From Nymphaea colorata (lineage: Eukaryota > Streptophyta > Magnoliopsida > Nymphaeales > Nymphaeaceae), in contig NC_045148.1 of the NCBI RefSeq assembly GCF_008831285.2, positions 3,350,001-3,414,000 on the forward strand: a stretch of DNA of 64,000 nt, written 5' to 3'. Position numbers and translations under genes: made by a program. The notes beneath the pieces were generated by a model. That model saw only the letters and a list, made by a program, of their open reading frames with translations, searched no databases and was not told where the DNA came from. Each line of letters opens with the position of its first letter. Positions within the stretch are counted from its first letter, which is position 1. This document shows positions 36,001 to 49,231 of the stretch, in pieces.

Positions 36001-39000
36001 GTCATCATCTAGCTCAAATCAGACATCAAATGTTTCAGCAAACGTGCAACAACTTCTCATGACAGCCCTATCTAAGCTCCACTTGAAACAAAACGAGCAA
36101 AGAGAGTGGTATGTGGACTCTAGAGCACCAGCCCATGTTACTGGTGACACAGATAATCTCTCTAGTGTTTTCCCTTATTTAGATCAAGGCTCAGTTGTCA
36201 CGGGAGATGGTTCCCATCACACAATATCGCACATTGGAAATGCACAAATATCTATGGGCTCTTCTTTCATTCCGTTAAAGAATGTCCTTGTTGTTCCAAG
36301 TATCAAGAAAAATATTATCTCAGTGTCTAAACTTATTGATGATACTCCTCTGTTGAATTCACACCATCTTCTGTTTATGTCAAGGATGCTCGAACCAAGA
36401 AGACATTCGCTGAGGGCACTCGCAAAGGAAATATGTATGTCCTTGAATAAGCTCCACAACTGTCAATACCTCACCCTTCAGATTCATGTTTTCCTAGTCA
36501 TAGTGAAGTCAATGTCGCAGAGTATAATAAGCCATCCATTTGGCATGGTCGGTTAGCTCATTGTAGTCAGTCTTTTGTTCGAAGTCTTGTTGCAGACGGA
36601 CTCTTAGATAAGTCCAGTTTAAGTTCAGCTAGTGAGTCCAGCATGTGCTCAAGTTGTCAAATTTGTAAGAGCCATGCCTTTCCTTTTCAATTAATTAATA
36701 AAAGAGCTTCAAAGGTTTTTGACACCATATATTCTGATGTTTGGGGGCCTGCTCCAATTCCTTCTTCTTCTGGGAGTAGATACTATGTCATTTTTATTGA
36801 TTCATATTCTCGATATACTTGGATCCATTTCATGAAACACAAATCAGAAGTTTTCCGCTTGTTCACCCAATTTCATGCCTTGGTTTGCAGTATTTATTGT
36901 ACATTTTCAATGTGATGGTGGTGGTGAATTTATTTCTAATGAATTTACTGAGTACTTACTAGATAATGGGATCAGTAGACAAATTTCATGCCTGCATACT
37001 CCTCAACAAAACGGAATTGCTGAAAGGAAACATAGACATATTGTTGAAAGCACCCTCAGCATGATGCATGACACAGACTTACCCATGACATTGTGGACCG
37101 AGGTTTTTCATACGGCTGTCCATGTTATAAATCGACTGCCATTAGCTTTGCTTGATGGAAAATCACCTTATTTTCTATTACATCAAGAGCAGCCACACTA
37201 TGAGGAATTGCGTGTTTTTGGATGTGTTTGCTATGTGCATGTTGATGTTTCTCTACGAACCAAGTTTCAAGATCGTGCTATTTTGTGCAGATTTGTAGGG
37301 TATGTAGAAAATTACAAGGGTTATAGATGCTACAATCCTAAAACTGGGCGTGTTCATATTTCACGGCATGTTGTTTTTTATGAAAGCAGGTTACAAGATC
37401 CCAAGGCTACTTGTATGACACTCAAGGATAAAAATGAGGTTTATGACACTTGACTACATGCTGAAATCTTAAAACAAGGGGCAGAACGTTTGACTGAGCA
37501 CAAAGAGCAAGGTGTTAATGAGCCCGAGACACTTGTGAGTAGTGCCTTGGACAACATGCCCTCATCTTCTCACAATGATCCACCTATACATAGTCGGTTC
37601 TCAGGGCTGGTGTACTCTAGGCGATCAGCTCCTACTGCAGTCCCACGTCAATCACAATGTGTGCGACATCCCATTGATCGATGGGTGAGTTATAACAACT
37701 TTTCTTTAGATTTTCAGTTTATTATAGAAGTGAGCAAAAAGGTGGAACCTAAATCCTATCAACATGCGATCAACATGCGAGTAAGGAAAAATGTTGGGTT
37801 GAAGCTATGAATGAAGAAATGGCAGCCTTGCATGAGTGTCAGACTTAGCAGATTGTCCCTCGTCCAGATGATAAGAATGTTGTGGGCTCCAAATGAGTTT
37901 ACAAACTGAAGTATAAGCCAGATGGTATCATTGATCGACATAAAGCACGTCTTGTGGCGCGCGGTTTCACTCAGCAATATGGGGAAGATTATGATGAAAC
38001 ATTCAGTCCTGTTATCAAGATGGGCACAATACGTGTGATTATTTCTCTTGCAGTCTCATATAGATGGTCTCTTTACCAGTTAGACGTCAAAAATGCTTTT
38101 CTTCATGGGATTCTTAAGGAAGAGGTATACATGGAGCAACTTCCTGGCTACACTACTCATGATCCTCACAAATGGGTTTGTAAGTTACACAAGTCTTTAT
38201 ATGGGCTGAAGCAAGCTTCTAGATCATGGTTCGATCGGTTTTCTCATCATATACAACAAGTTGGTTTTCTACAAAGCTCTCTCGATCACTCCTTGTTTAT
38301 ATATCATACCGGAGAAGCTACCACTTGGTTACTTATATATGTAGATGATATTGTTATAACTGGGAATTCTTCTTCACATATATCTTATGTTAAGGGTATG
38401 TTGCAGCAAGAATTCAAGATGAAGGATCTCGGCGAACTACGGTACTTCTTGGGTGTTGAACTTGACAGGACAAATGATCGATTGATTCTTACCAACAGAA
38501 GTATACCCTTGATATTTTAGACAGAGCAGGTATGATTAATTGCAAACCCATAACTACTCCTAGTGTTCTGAACACTAAATTGGCTGCCTTTGATGGAACC
38601 ACTGCCTATTCAAATCCTACCTTCTATCGCATCATTGTTGGTATGTTACAATACCTCACTTTTACTCGCCTAGACATAGTATATGTTGTAAATCAGATTT
38701 CTCAATTTATGCATGCACCCACAGAAGGACATATGGATGCCGCTAAACAGATCTTACAGTATCTCAAAGCTACTCTTGGGGATGGACTGGTCTATACAAA
38801 GTGTCCTAATGTTTCTCTTGGACATAGCATATATACTTATACTGATGCAGACTGGGCAGGAGATCCCGATGACCGATGCTCCGTTTCAGGTTTCTGTCTT
38901 TTTCTTGATTCTAATCTCATTTGTTGGAGCAGTAAAAAGCAGCGGGCAGTTGCACGATCTAGCACTGAGGCGGAGTATAGAGCAATGGCTGCAGGGACAG

Positions 39001-42000
39001 CTGAGGCGTCATGGTTACGGCATTTGCTTGGCGAGTTCAATCTTCCGATTGTTCAGCCATCATTACTATGTGACAATCAAAGCGCAATCAAAATTGCCTA
39101 CAACCCCATTTTGCATAATCTTACCAAACACATTGAGATTGATCAACACTTCATTCGTCAGAAGGTTGAAGAAGCCGAGATCTTGCCTATTTATATCTCC
39201 ACCAGTGAACAGATAGCGGATCTTTTTACCAAAGGACTCACAGGACAGCACTTTTGGGATTTGAAAAACAAGTTGTGCATGATCAAATCTCATGCACAAC
39301 TTGAGGGGGGCTGTTAAGTCTGTGTGTATATTGGATCAGGTTTGTTCAGACCCGATCCACTTTCTTTCTTTTTTCACGCCTAAACATATTAGGCGGTGGT
39401 ATCTCTTGTAATTACTTCATGTTTTATTCCTTTTGTTGTAACCTGATTAGGTCATGTTTTAATATAGAAATCAAGCATCGTGCGGCTGCATTGGCCGACG
39501 ACATTCTCTTCTTCATTGCTTCCCTTCTATTCTCTATTCTCCATCCCCCTTATTATCAAACGGAGAGACGTGGTCTCATGGTATTTTGAGAAGATTCTTA
39601 CACAATCTGCATCAGTGTAGGTGAAAATGATATGTCCATTCAAATCAGTTGTTTTTTTTGTGTAAACGAGTCCATCCCCAAGAGTAGCCTTAAGATAACA
39701 CAAAATACGTTTAGTAGCATCCATATGTCCTTTTGTGGTGCATGCATAAACTGGGAAACTTGTTTCACTACATATACTATGTCTGGACATGTAAAAGTGA
39801 GATATTGCAACATGCCAACTATACTCCGACAAAAACTAGGATTTGGATATGCATTACTCCCATCAGAGGCATTTAATTTTGTTTTGAGAACACTAGAGTG
39901 TTAATGGGCTTGCAACTTGTCATACCTGCTCTGTCCAATATATCAAGAGTATATTTGTGCTGCGTAAGAGTAAACACGTCACCCTTTCTATCAAGCTCGA
40001 CACCCAAAAAATACCGTAGTTCACCTAGATCTTTCATTTTGAATTGTTGCTTCAATACTTCCTTAACATGAGATACATGACATGAAGAATTTTCAGTGAG
40101 AACTATGTCATCTACATATATGAGTAGCCAAGTTGTAATTTCACCTAAATGATATATGAATAAGCAATGATCAAAGAACTTATGAGAAAACCGCCCTGCT
40201 GCACATGAATAGAAAATCTATCGAACCATGAGTGAGATTCTTGCTTAAACCCATATAGTGATCTTTGTAACTTACACACCCATTTGGTTGGATCATTAGT
40301 AGCATAACTTGGAGGTTGTTCCATGTATACTTCTTCTCAAAAAACCGTGAAGAAAAGCATTTTTAACATCCAACTCCCATCCATGTGAGACGACAAGAGA
40401 AATGACAACCCGTATTGTTCCCATCTTGACAACTGGACTAAAGTCTCATCCTAATCTTCCTTGTACTCTTGAGTGAAGTCTCTAGTCACAAGACGAGCCT
40501 TATGTCTATCAATACTTCCATCGGGTTTATATTTGAGTTTGTAAACCCATTTTGAACCCACTACATTCATATTATCCGGACCAGGAACAATTGCCCAAGT
40601 TTGAAATTCATTTAAAGCTGCCATTTCTTCATTCATGGCCTCAACCCAATACTTGTTCTTGCGTGCGTGTTCATAACATTTTGGCTCTACCTCTTTGCTC
40701 AATTCTGTCATAAAAAGTTGAAAATCTAAAGAGAAGTTATCATAACTTACCCATCTATCAATAGGGTGTCGCACACGTTCTGATCTACGTGGGCAAGTGA
40801 TGACAGTTTTTGGAGCGGTTGCTGGAACTGATCATCGAGTATATACTATTCCTGAAAACCGATTAGGTGAAGACGTGCTGGTCGTCTGAGGAGGTGGAGG
40901 CGTGTTGTCCATCTGAACACTAGAGCCTGCCTCAAAATCATTTATAATTTTGTCACTGTGTGTGTGGTATGCATAATCTCCTTGGCCTAATATTTCAGCG
41001 TTCAACCATGAATCATATGTATTATTGCTTGTATTGAACATCGCATGTGGCTCTTTTAATTTTTTCAATCTATGCTCATCAAAAACATGTGAAATATGCA
41101 CACTCCCAGTCTTTGGATTGTAGCAGTGATACCCTTTATAATTCTCTGCATAACCCACAAATTTGCACATAACAGCTCGATCTTGAAACTTATTTCTCAA
41201 GGAAACATCAACATGAACATAACAGATACATCAAAAAACACATAGTTCATCATAATTTGGCCATTCTTAATGTAAAATAAAGAATGGAGATTTTCCTTCA
41301 AGTATGGATAGTGGCAGTCGATTGATAACATGAACAATGGTATGAAAGGCTTCAGTCCATAAATTTATGGACACATTTGTGTTATGCATCATACTTAAAA
41401 CACTTGCAACTATGTGTCTATGCTTTCTTTCAGCAATATCATTCTGTTCTGGTGTGTGTGGACAGAAAATCTGTCTAGTGATCCCATGATTTAGTAAATA
41501 CTCAGTAAATTCATTTGAAATAAACTCACCACCACCATCACATTGGAAATGCACAATATTACTAGAGTATATGTTTTGGACCAAGGCATGGAATTGAGTG
41601 AACAAGCGGAAAACCTTTGATTTGCTTTTCATGAAGTGAATCCATGTGTATCGTGAATAAGAATCAATGAAAACAACATAATGTTTACTCCCGGAAGAAG
41701 AAGAAATAGGAGCAGGCCCCCAAACATCAGAATATATAGTATCAAATAACTTCGAAGCTCGCTTATTTATTGATTGGAAAGGAAGAGCATGACTCTGACA
41801 AATATGACAGTTTGTGCACATGCTAGACTGATTGATTGTACTTAGACTGGACTTATGTAATAGTCCGTCTACAATAAGACTTTGAATGAAAGACCGACTA
41901 CAATGGGCTAAACGACCATGCCAAATGAATGACTTATCATACTCTATAATATTGATTTCACTATGATTGAGAAAAGATGAATCTGAAACACATGACTCAG

Positions 42001-45000
42001 ACACCTTTGGAGCTTCTTCAATGACGTATGTCTCCTTTGCGAACACCCTCAGCGAAAGTCTTCTTCGTTCGAGCATCCTTGACATAAGCAGAAGGAGTAA
42101 GCTCAACAAAAGAATGAGTATCATCAATAAGCTTTGACACGGAAATGATATTTTTCTGGAACAACAAGAACATTCTTTAAACGTATGGAGGAATGAGCCA
42201 TGGATATGTGTTCATTTCCAATATGGGATATTTTGTGATGGGAACCATCTTCTATGACAACTGAGCCTTTAGCTAAATATGGAAAAGCACTAGAGAGCTT
42301 ACCTGCATCATCAATCACGTGAGTTGTAGCTCCAGAATCCACATACCATTGTCCTTCCTCATTTTGTTTAAGATTGACTTTGGACAGAGTTGTCATTAAC
42401 ATCTGCTGCACATTAGGAGGAATGCTTGATGCTGCTATCATATTCGACACAGTTGACCCTGCTGCCCTATTGTCATGCCTAACCTGTTTTCCTTTATTTT
42501 GTGGGTTGTGCCAACATTCTGACTTCACATGACCTCTCTTATTGCAATAAAAACAAGTAGGTATTCTTTGTAGTACATTTGCTTGTGCATTTGTGTTTGG
42601 TGTAGAAAGAATACCTCTCTCCATCCCTGCCTGCATGTTCCAAACTCTAGGACGATTTCCTTGCAAAAGAATGGGTGCCAGTGACCAGCACATTATGATT
42701 ACTAGAATAAGGTAATTCTTGTCGCTGTATACGACTTGCTTCATGTCGAATTAATTTTGCTTTCAAATTTTCAGAAGAGGGAAGAATAGGTAATAATACC
42801 TCTAAAGCAGTGTGAAAAACATCAAAATCTGACCTCAATCCAGTTAGAGCTTGCTGTACCTTATCCTTGTCACTGACAGGGTGCCCTATGATTGCAAGTT
42901 GGTCGCTGACATTTTTTATTTCATGTATGTACTTCAAAACTGAGCATGTTCCTCGCTTGATATCTTGAAATTGCATCTTGATTTGCAGAAATCTTGCTTC
43001 TGATACTTGAGAATACGTGGTAGCGAGTACATTCCACAACTCAAATGCTGAAAGATCATCATCAATGCCCACCAGATCTTCTTCAGATAATGTGGAGGTG
43101 GTGTATGCAACAAGTAATTGATCATGAGCCATCCACGTCTCATATTTAGGATTGATTAGTGCAACAGTTTCTTGAACTTGCCCTGCAACGTTCTTCACCT
43201 CTCGCATGATTCATTCTGGTGGCGTAGGTGTGGTGCCATTGAGACGTCCATAGAGACACGGTGACTCTTGATGAAAGGGACTATTTGATGTTTAGATGTC
43301 AAAAAGTTGGTATGGTTTAGCTTTTGTGAGATAAGTTGAGAAAGGAAACTGGACGACAAGATGGTGGAATTGCAGTTGTGATGCATAGTTGCAACAATCA
43401 GAAAACAGAGGGAAAACAAATTTGGGATTAAGTGTAGACGTCAGGGATTAGGGCAGATGACAACAATCAAAAAACAGAAAATAGAGATAAAAACAAAAAT
43501 TTTGGGATTAGGGCAGACGACAAGGGTTAGGGCAAACATAGATAAAACAGAAATTTTGGGATTAGGGCAGACGGCGGGGATTAGGGTTAGGTGACAGAGA
43601 TTAGGGCAGAAAACAGAGATTTTAGGATTAGGGCAGAAATTAGAGATTCTTCCCGGACATTCTAAGTGGCAAAACCTGCTCTGATACCATATAAGATTTT
43701 GAATATGTAACACCAAACCACCGAATGGAGTCTTTAGTAGACACAAAAGGAGGAGGAGAGAAATAGACTGTTCGTGCAAGAGAGAGAGAGAAGAATGAGG
43801 GCAGCCACCTTAACACCTGCCTCTTGTTATCGTTATATAATATATACTAATCACAATTTAGTATACAAACAAAATGGATAACAATATTAAAAATTACAAG
43901 TATGCCACCACCCATGCGTGTGGTTAAGATGAGTCGGGTCAGGCCTGATCTGACTAGGCCCGACCCATATCTTAACACAAGGCCCTAACTATTCTAGGGC
44001 TATCTGACACCCTTCTTCATTGCGCACTGAAATCGATAAGGGGTGTCTCCTTGTTACGAATACCTTTCCTTCTTCGGCCATAGTTTTGACATAGAGCATG
44101 AGGAAACTGAATCTCTTGACATATTCTCATATGGAGCCGATTCACCTCAACCATCACTGACCTTCCCTTGCAATCCAGGTCATGTTCGAAGGCAAGAACC
44201 AGTGTTTGAGTTCTTATTTCATTGGCCCAAGTGGAGATAAAAATTTCCTGTATATTGGTGTCTTTTCGAGCTTGGTCCACCATTAGAGCTTGGTGTTCCT
44301 GCCATGAAAATACATGTTAGGAACAATCACTTTGTCTTCCTCCTTGTGGACGGCCTTGAAATACTATTTCATATCTTAGAGGTAGTTCTCATGGTGCTTC
44401 AACTTCTTGCATGGTTGATATGCATGAACAGAATATACTCAAAGGGATGGGTTCAGTTACAAAAGGAGATCATGTACACATCATAGGCGCTGTCCCATTG
44501 GTGCACACTTGCCTCGTTTAGACGTGTCCCATTGAAGTTGCATATTTTGGGTTGAAAGAGTAATTGTACCTGCCCTCCAATTCCTTTGGAGGTAATGGCC
44601 AACATATGCTAGTTCAATGTTGTCAGTGGATGGCATGATTCACCCTCCAAGGTAAGGGTTCTATGGTGATTTTGGTGCATCTCATGCTCATAGGGGTTCA
44701 AGGTCTAGAGCACCTAGATGGGGAAGTCAGTTAAGTAGAGATCTAGGCATGTAGACAAAATAACAAAGGTTGTGCAAATATATCAGATGATATTGGGATG
44801 CCTTTGACATGGCCAAAGCAAGAGAGAAGTGGGCTGCACGTCCAAGCAAGAGAGAGATGAAAGAGAGCAGTAACAAATGACGTTTGCCTCTTGTTATCAT
44901 TATATACTAATCACGATTTAGGGTACATCATAAAATACACAAAATAACAATAAGATTTACAAGTATGCCACCGCCCATGATGTGTTGGGTGTGTGGATCA

Positions 45001-48000
45001 AATGGGTCGGCTCTGGGTGACCCGATCCATATGTTCAAACTTAACAGCCCCCCTCAAGTTGTGCATGGGGTTTGATTATGCGCAACTTGTTTTTCAATTC
45101 CCAAAGATGGTGCCCTGTGAGTCCCTTGGTACAAAGATCAGCCACTTGTTCAGACGCAGATATATAAGTGAGAACAATCTCATCTTTCGCAACCTTTTGA
45201 CGAATGAAGTGTTGATAAATCTCTATATGCTTAGTGCGATTATGTAGAACAGGATTGAAGGCAATCTTGATCGCGCTTTGGTTGTCACAAAATAGAGATG
45301 ACTGAGCAATGGGAAGAGAAAGTTCCCCAAGCAAATGACGTAACCAAGAAGCTTCAGCGGTCCCTGCAGCCATTGCCCTATATTCTGCCTCAGTGCTAGA
45401 TCTGGCAACTGCACGGTGTTTCCTGCTACTCCAACAAATAAGTTTGGAATCAAGGAAGAGACAATAACCGAAAACCGATCGTCTATCGTCTGGATCACCT
45501 GCTCAATCTGCATCAGTATAAGTGGAAATGTTGTGGCCATGCAAAACAATTGATTGTCTTGTGTAGATGAGTCCATCCCCAAGAGTAGCCTTAAGATAAC
45601 ACAAAATACGTTTGGTAGCATCCATATGCCCTTTTGTGGGTTCATGCATAAACTGAAAGACTTGATTCACAGCATATACTATGTCTGGGCATGTAAAAGT
45701 GAGATATTGCAACATGCCAACTATACTCCGATAGAAACTAAGATTTGGGTATGCATCACTCCCATCAAATGCATTTAATTTTGTTTTGAGAACACTAGGT
45801 GTATTTATGGGCTTGCAACTTGTCATACCTGCCCTATCCAAAATATCAATAGTGTATTTATGCTAAGGGTTAATGTGCCACCTTTTCTATCAAGCTCAAC
45901 ACCCAAGAAATACCGTAGTTCGCCGAGATCTTTCATCTTGAATTCTTGTTGCAATACCTCCTTAACATGGGATATATGACATGAAGAGTTTCCAGTAAGA
46001 ACTATGTCATCTACATATATAAGTAGCCAAGTGGTAACTTCACCTGAATGATAGATGAATAAGGAATGATCAAGTGAACTTATGAGGAAACCAGCTTGTT
46101 GTATATGGAGGGAAAATCTATCGAACCATGAACGAGATGCTTGCTTAAGCCCATACAGTGATTTTTGTAATTTGCACACCCATTTGGTTGGATCATTGGA
46201 AACATATCCTGGAGGTTGTTCCATATAAACTTCTTTCTTTATAAAGCCATAAAGAAAAACATTTTTAACATCCAACTGATATAAATTCCAACCATATGAG
46301 ACAGTAAGAGAGATGATAACCCGGATCGTTCCCATCTTGATGACTGGACTGAAAGTCTCATCATAATCTTCCCCGTACTGCTGAGTGAAGCCTCTAGCCA
46401 TGAGTCGAGCCTTATATCTATCAATGCTTCGATCAGGTTTATACTCGAGTTTGTAAACCCATTTTGAGCCCACTACATTCTTACCATCTGGACGAGGAAC
46501 AATCTCCCATGTTTGACATTCATTTAAGGCAGCCATTTCTTCATTCATGGCCTCGATCCAATGTTTGCATTTGCACGTTTGCTCATAGCATTTTGGCTCC
46601 ACCTTTTTGTTCAATTCTGTCATGAAGAGCTGAAAATCCAAAGAGAAATTACCATAACTTACCCATCTATCAATGGGGTGCCGCACACGTTCTGATCTAC
46701 GTGGACAAGTAGTGGACAAGTAGTGGCAGTTTCTGGGTCAACTGGAACTGATCGTCGATTATACACTATTCCTGAAAACCGATTAGGTGAAGTCATGCTC
46801 ATGTTGTTGGTCTGAGAAGATGAAGGTATGCTGTCCATCTTAGTGTTTGTGGCTGTCCCGGACTCATCAATAGTTCTGTCACTTTGTGCCTGGTGTGTAT
46901 CAGTTCTTTGGTCTAATATTTCAGCATTCAGCCATGAGTCATATACATCATTTCTAACATTAAGTGTTGCATGTGGCTCCTTTGTATCCTTCAACCTGAG
47001 CTCATAAAAAACAACATGTCGTGAAATATGCACACGTCTAGTTTTTGGACTGTAACAGCGATAGCCTTTATAATTTTCTGCATAACCCATAAATCTACAC
47101 GACAGCTCGATCTTGAAACTTATTTCTCAAAGAGACATCAACATGAACATAACAGATGCATCCAAAAACACGTAGCTCATCATAATGTGGTTGTTAATGT
47201 AAAATAAAGAATGGAGATTTTCCTTCAAGCATGGATAGTGGCAGTCGATTAATAACATGAACAGCAGTATGGAAGGCTTCAGTCCATAAAGTCATGGGCA
47301 CATCAGTGTTATGCATCATACTGAGAGCACTTTCAACTATGTGCCTATGTTTTCTTTCAGCAATACCATTCTGTTGTTGTGTGTGAGGACAAAAAATCTG
47401 TCTAAAATTTTGTCGCACCACACCTATGCATACATATATATATATTTATATATACAAATCATACACCAAACTACCAAGAGTATTTGATGTATGACAGTAC
47501 ATATAAAATACACATATGTATACTTACATGATGTCTAAACCTTAAATTCTAACACTGATTTCCATTTTCATGCAGGCCTCCTTCATGATCGTGAATGGTG
47601 TTTACAGAGCCCTTCTGGCGAGGTTCTTACACAAAAGAAGGTACTTTGCTAATCATTTCCCAAAAGTAATCAAGAAAACTAAAAAGTGTGTAGATAGATA
47701 ACACGTAATTTTATGCATTTAGTACACAGACATGAAAACAAGTAATGAGTTGTTAGCATGTATAAAGAGAGGTACTTGATCCGGGTGCATGAGGTGACCA
47801 GTCCAAATATCATGTCTTCACATCTATCTACAATATGAATACTTTCCGGAATTTGATTTTTCTATTTTCCAGAAAAGCATGGGTGCCAAACTTAAGGAGA
47901 GTAACAAAATTATTTTGTGTAATCACTGTGGCACATATTTCTTGAAACTCGAAAGATTCTAAACTTGTGAGTATAACATGGAGTGAATTTTGGCCACGAT

Positions 48001-49148
48001 TAGATCATGAAATGTTAAAGGTTTATTATGCTTAATTTTGTTGGTCTGTTCTATATGTTATGAACTTATGGTGATTTCTTTGTCATATTTTTAAGGACCC
48101 TAGAGGATTACTTTGATTGATGCTCCGAATTGATATCGACGTCTTTAGATGATTATGCTAGATAGATATATAGGCATATACTGCATTGATATATAATACC
48201 GTTATAAATTATAATACATGTACCACGACATATCTTTGATAACTTATATATTAGTTACAATCAATTGCACATACAATTATCACATCAAAGCATTACTTGT
48301 CTTGGTATGAATCACTTTACTCATTGGGTTCACATATAATAACCTTGGTCGACTCGGGTGACATGGGGTTGATTTCCCTGCTTTATGGGCATCAAAGTCC
48401 ATAAATAAAAGGACATGGATTGTGATTGTCAAAGTCATGGCATTGTTGACACCATAGGGACAGATATCACAATATTCTCGAAACTATCATGATATTAATA
48501 AAAAATGAAAAAAGATGTTTAAAATCAATTTACCGATATTTATCATAAAATTTTTTTCGTTTATTTTTTTTGCATTTTTTTGTTTTCATTTTGTTTTCAA
48601 CTTTTGATTTCCCTGCCTTTGTAAAAGTAAGACTGTAATAGTCATTACAAAAGGTAAAGCACTAATAGTCTAACAGAAAAAGGTGCGATGTTGCATATGT
48701 GAAAGTCTACAGTGTTGAAGTAACAATCATTAAACGATTTAAAAGAAAAAAACTAACAATTCATGCCAGTGGCAAAATAAACATAAACAGACCGAAAAAA
48801 CAAAAAAAAACCTAACAAAAACAACAGTGAACAGCCATTACAAAAACACAATAGATGCAATAAAAGATGTGTGACATGCATCCGAGCTAAGTCACATGGG
48901 TACTTCAGTATGGTCCATGCACCCGTGTAGCCGTACCTGTACCTAAAGTGGGTACTTGGACACACTTGGATACTTTTTACATCAAAACTGACCCAGACTA
49001 TTTAATTTTGCTTGGTTTATTGTTTTTTTTCCAACTAAGTTTTCATTCTGTTTTTAGAATTATTGTTCCTTAACATGCAATGTTTTCATTTATATTACTT
49101 GTTTATTTAAATGCTGCTTTCATTTTGATTTTTTTTTTTGTGTTATTC

Positions 49149-49231
<83 letters not shown>

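Larger units (their letters stand above)
34437..39602 (+). mobile_element. Copia-G2 LTR retrotransposon (5166 bp)
   Basis: Target duplication CAATC (34432-34436, 39603-39607). 5' LTR 34437-34721, primer-binding site 34722, coding region, polypurine tract AACTTGAGGGGGGC, 3' LTR 39312-39602. Restoring the target site rejoins the DADWAGDP codons of Copia-G1, which confirms nesting. Coding region has at least four lesions. Confidence 0.94.
33696..43977 (-). mobile_element. Copia-G1 LTR retrotransposon (with Copia-G2 nested)
   Basis: Target duplication CAAGG (33691-33695, 43978-43982). 3' LTR 33696-33975, 5' LTR 43690-43977, primer-binding site 43678-43689. Gag, protease, integrase, RT and RNase H are all recognisable on the - strand but frame-broken. 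Copia-G2 inserted into its RNase H region at CAATC. One LTR end has lost each canonical terminus (TA for TG at 43690, CT for CA at 33974), a sign of age. Confidence 0.93.
44750..47421 (-). mobile_element. Copia-G3, 5'-truncated
   Basis: 3' LTR (~44750-45046), polypurine tract GCCCCCCTCAAG (+ strand), RNase H, RT and half of integrase on the - strand. The sequence stops abruptly at ~47421 in the integrase core; gag, protease, 5' LTR and primer-binding site are missing. Closely related to G1 and G2. Its broken end lies ~155 bp from exon 47576. Confidence 0.88.
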
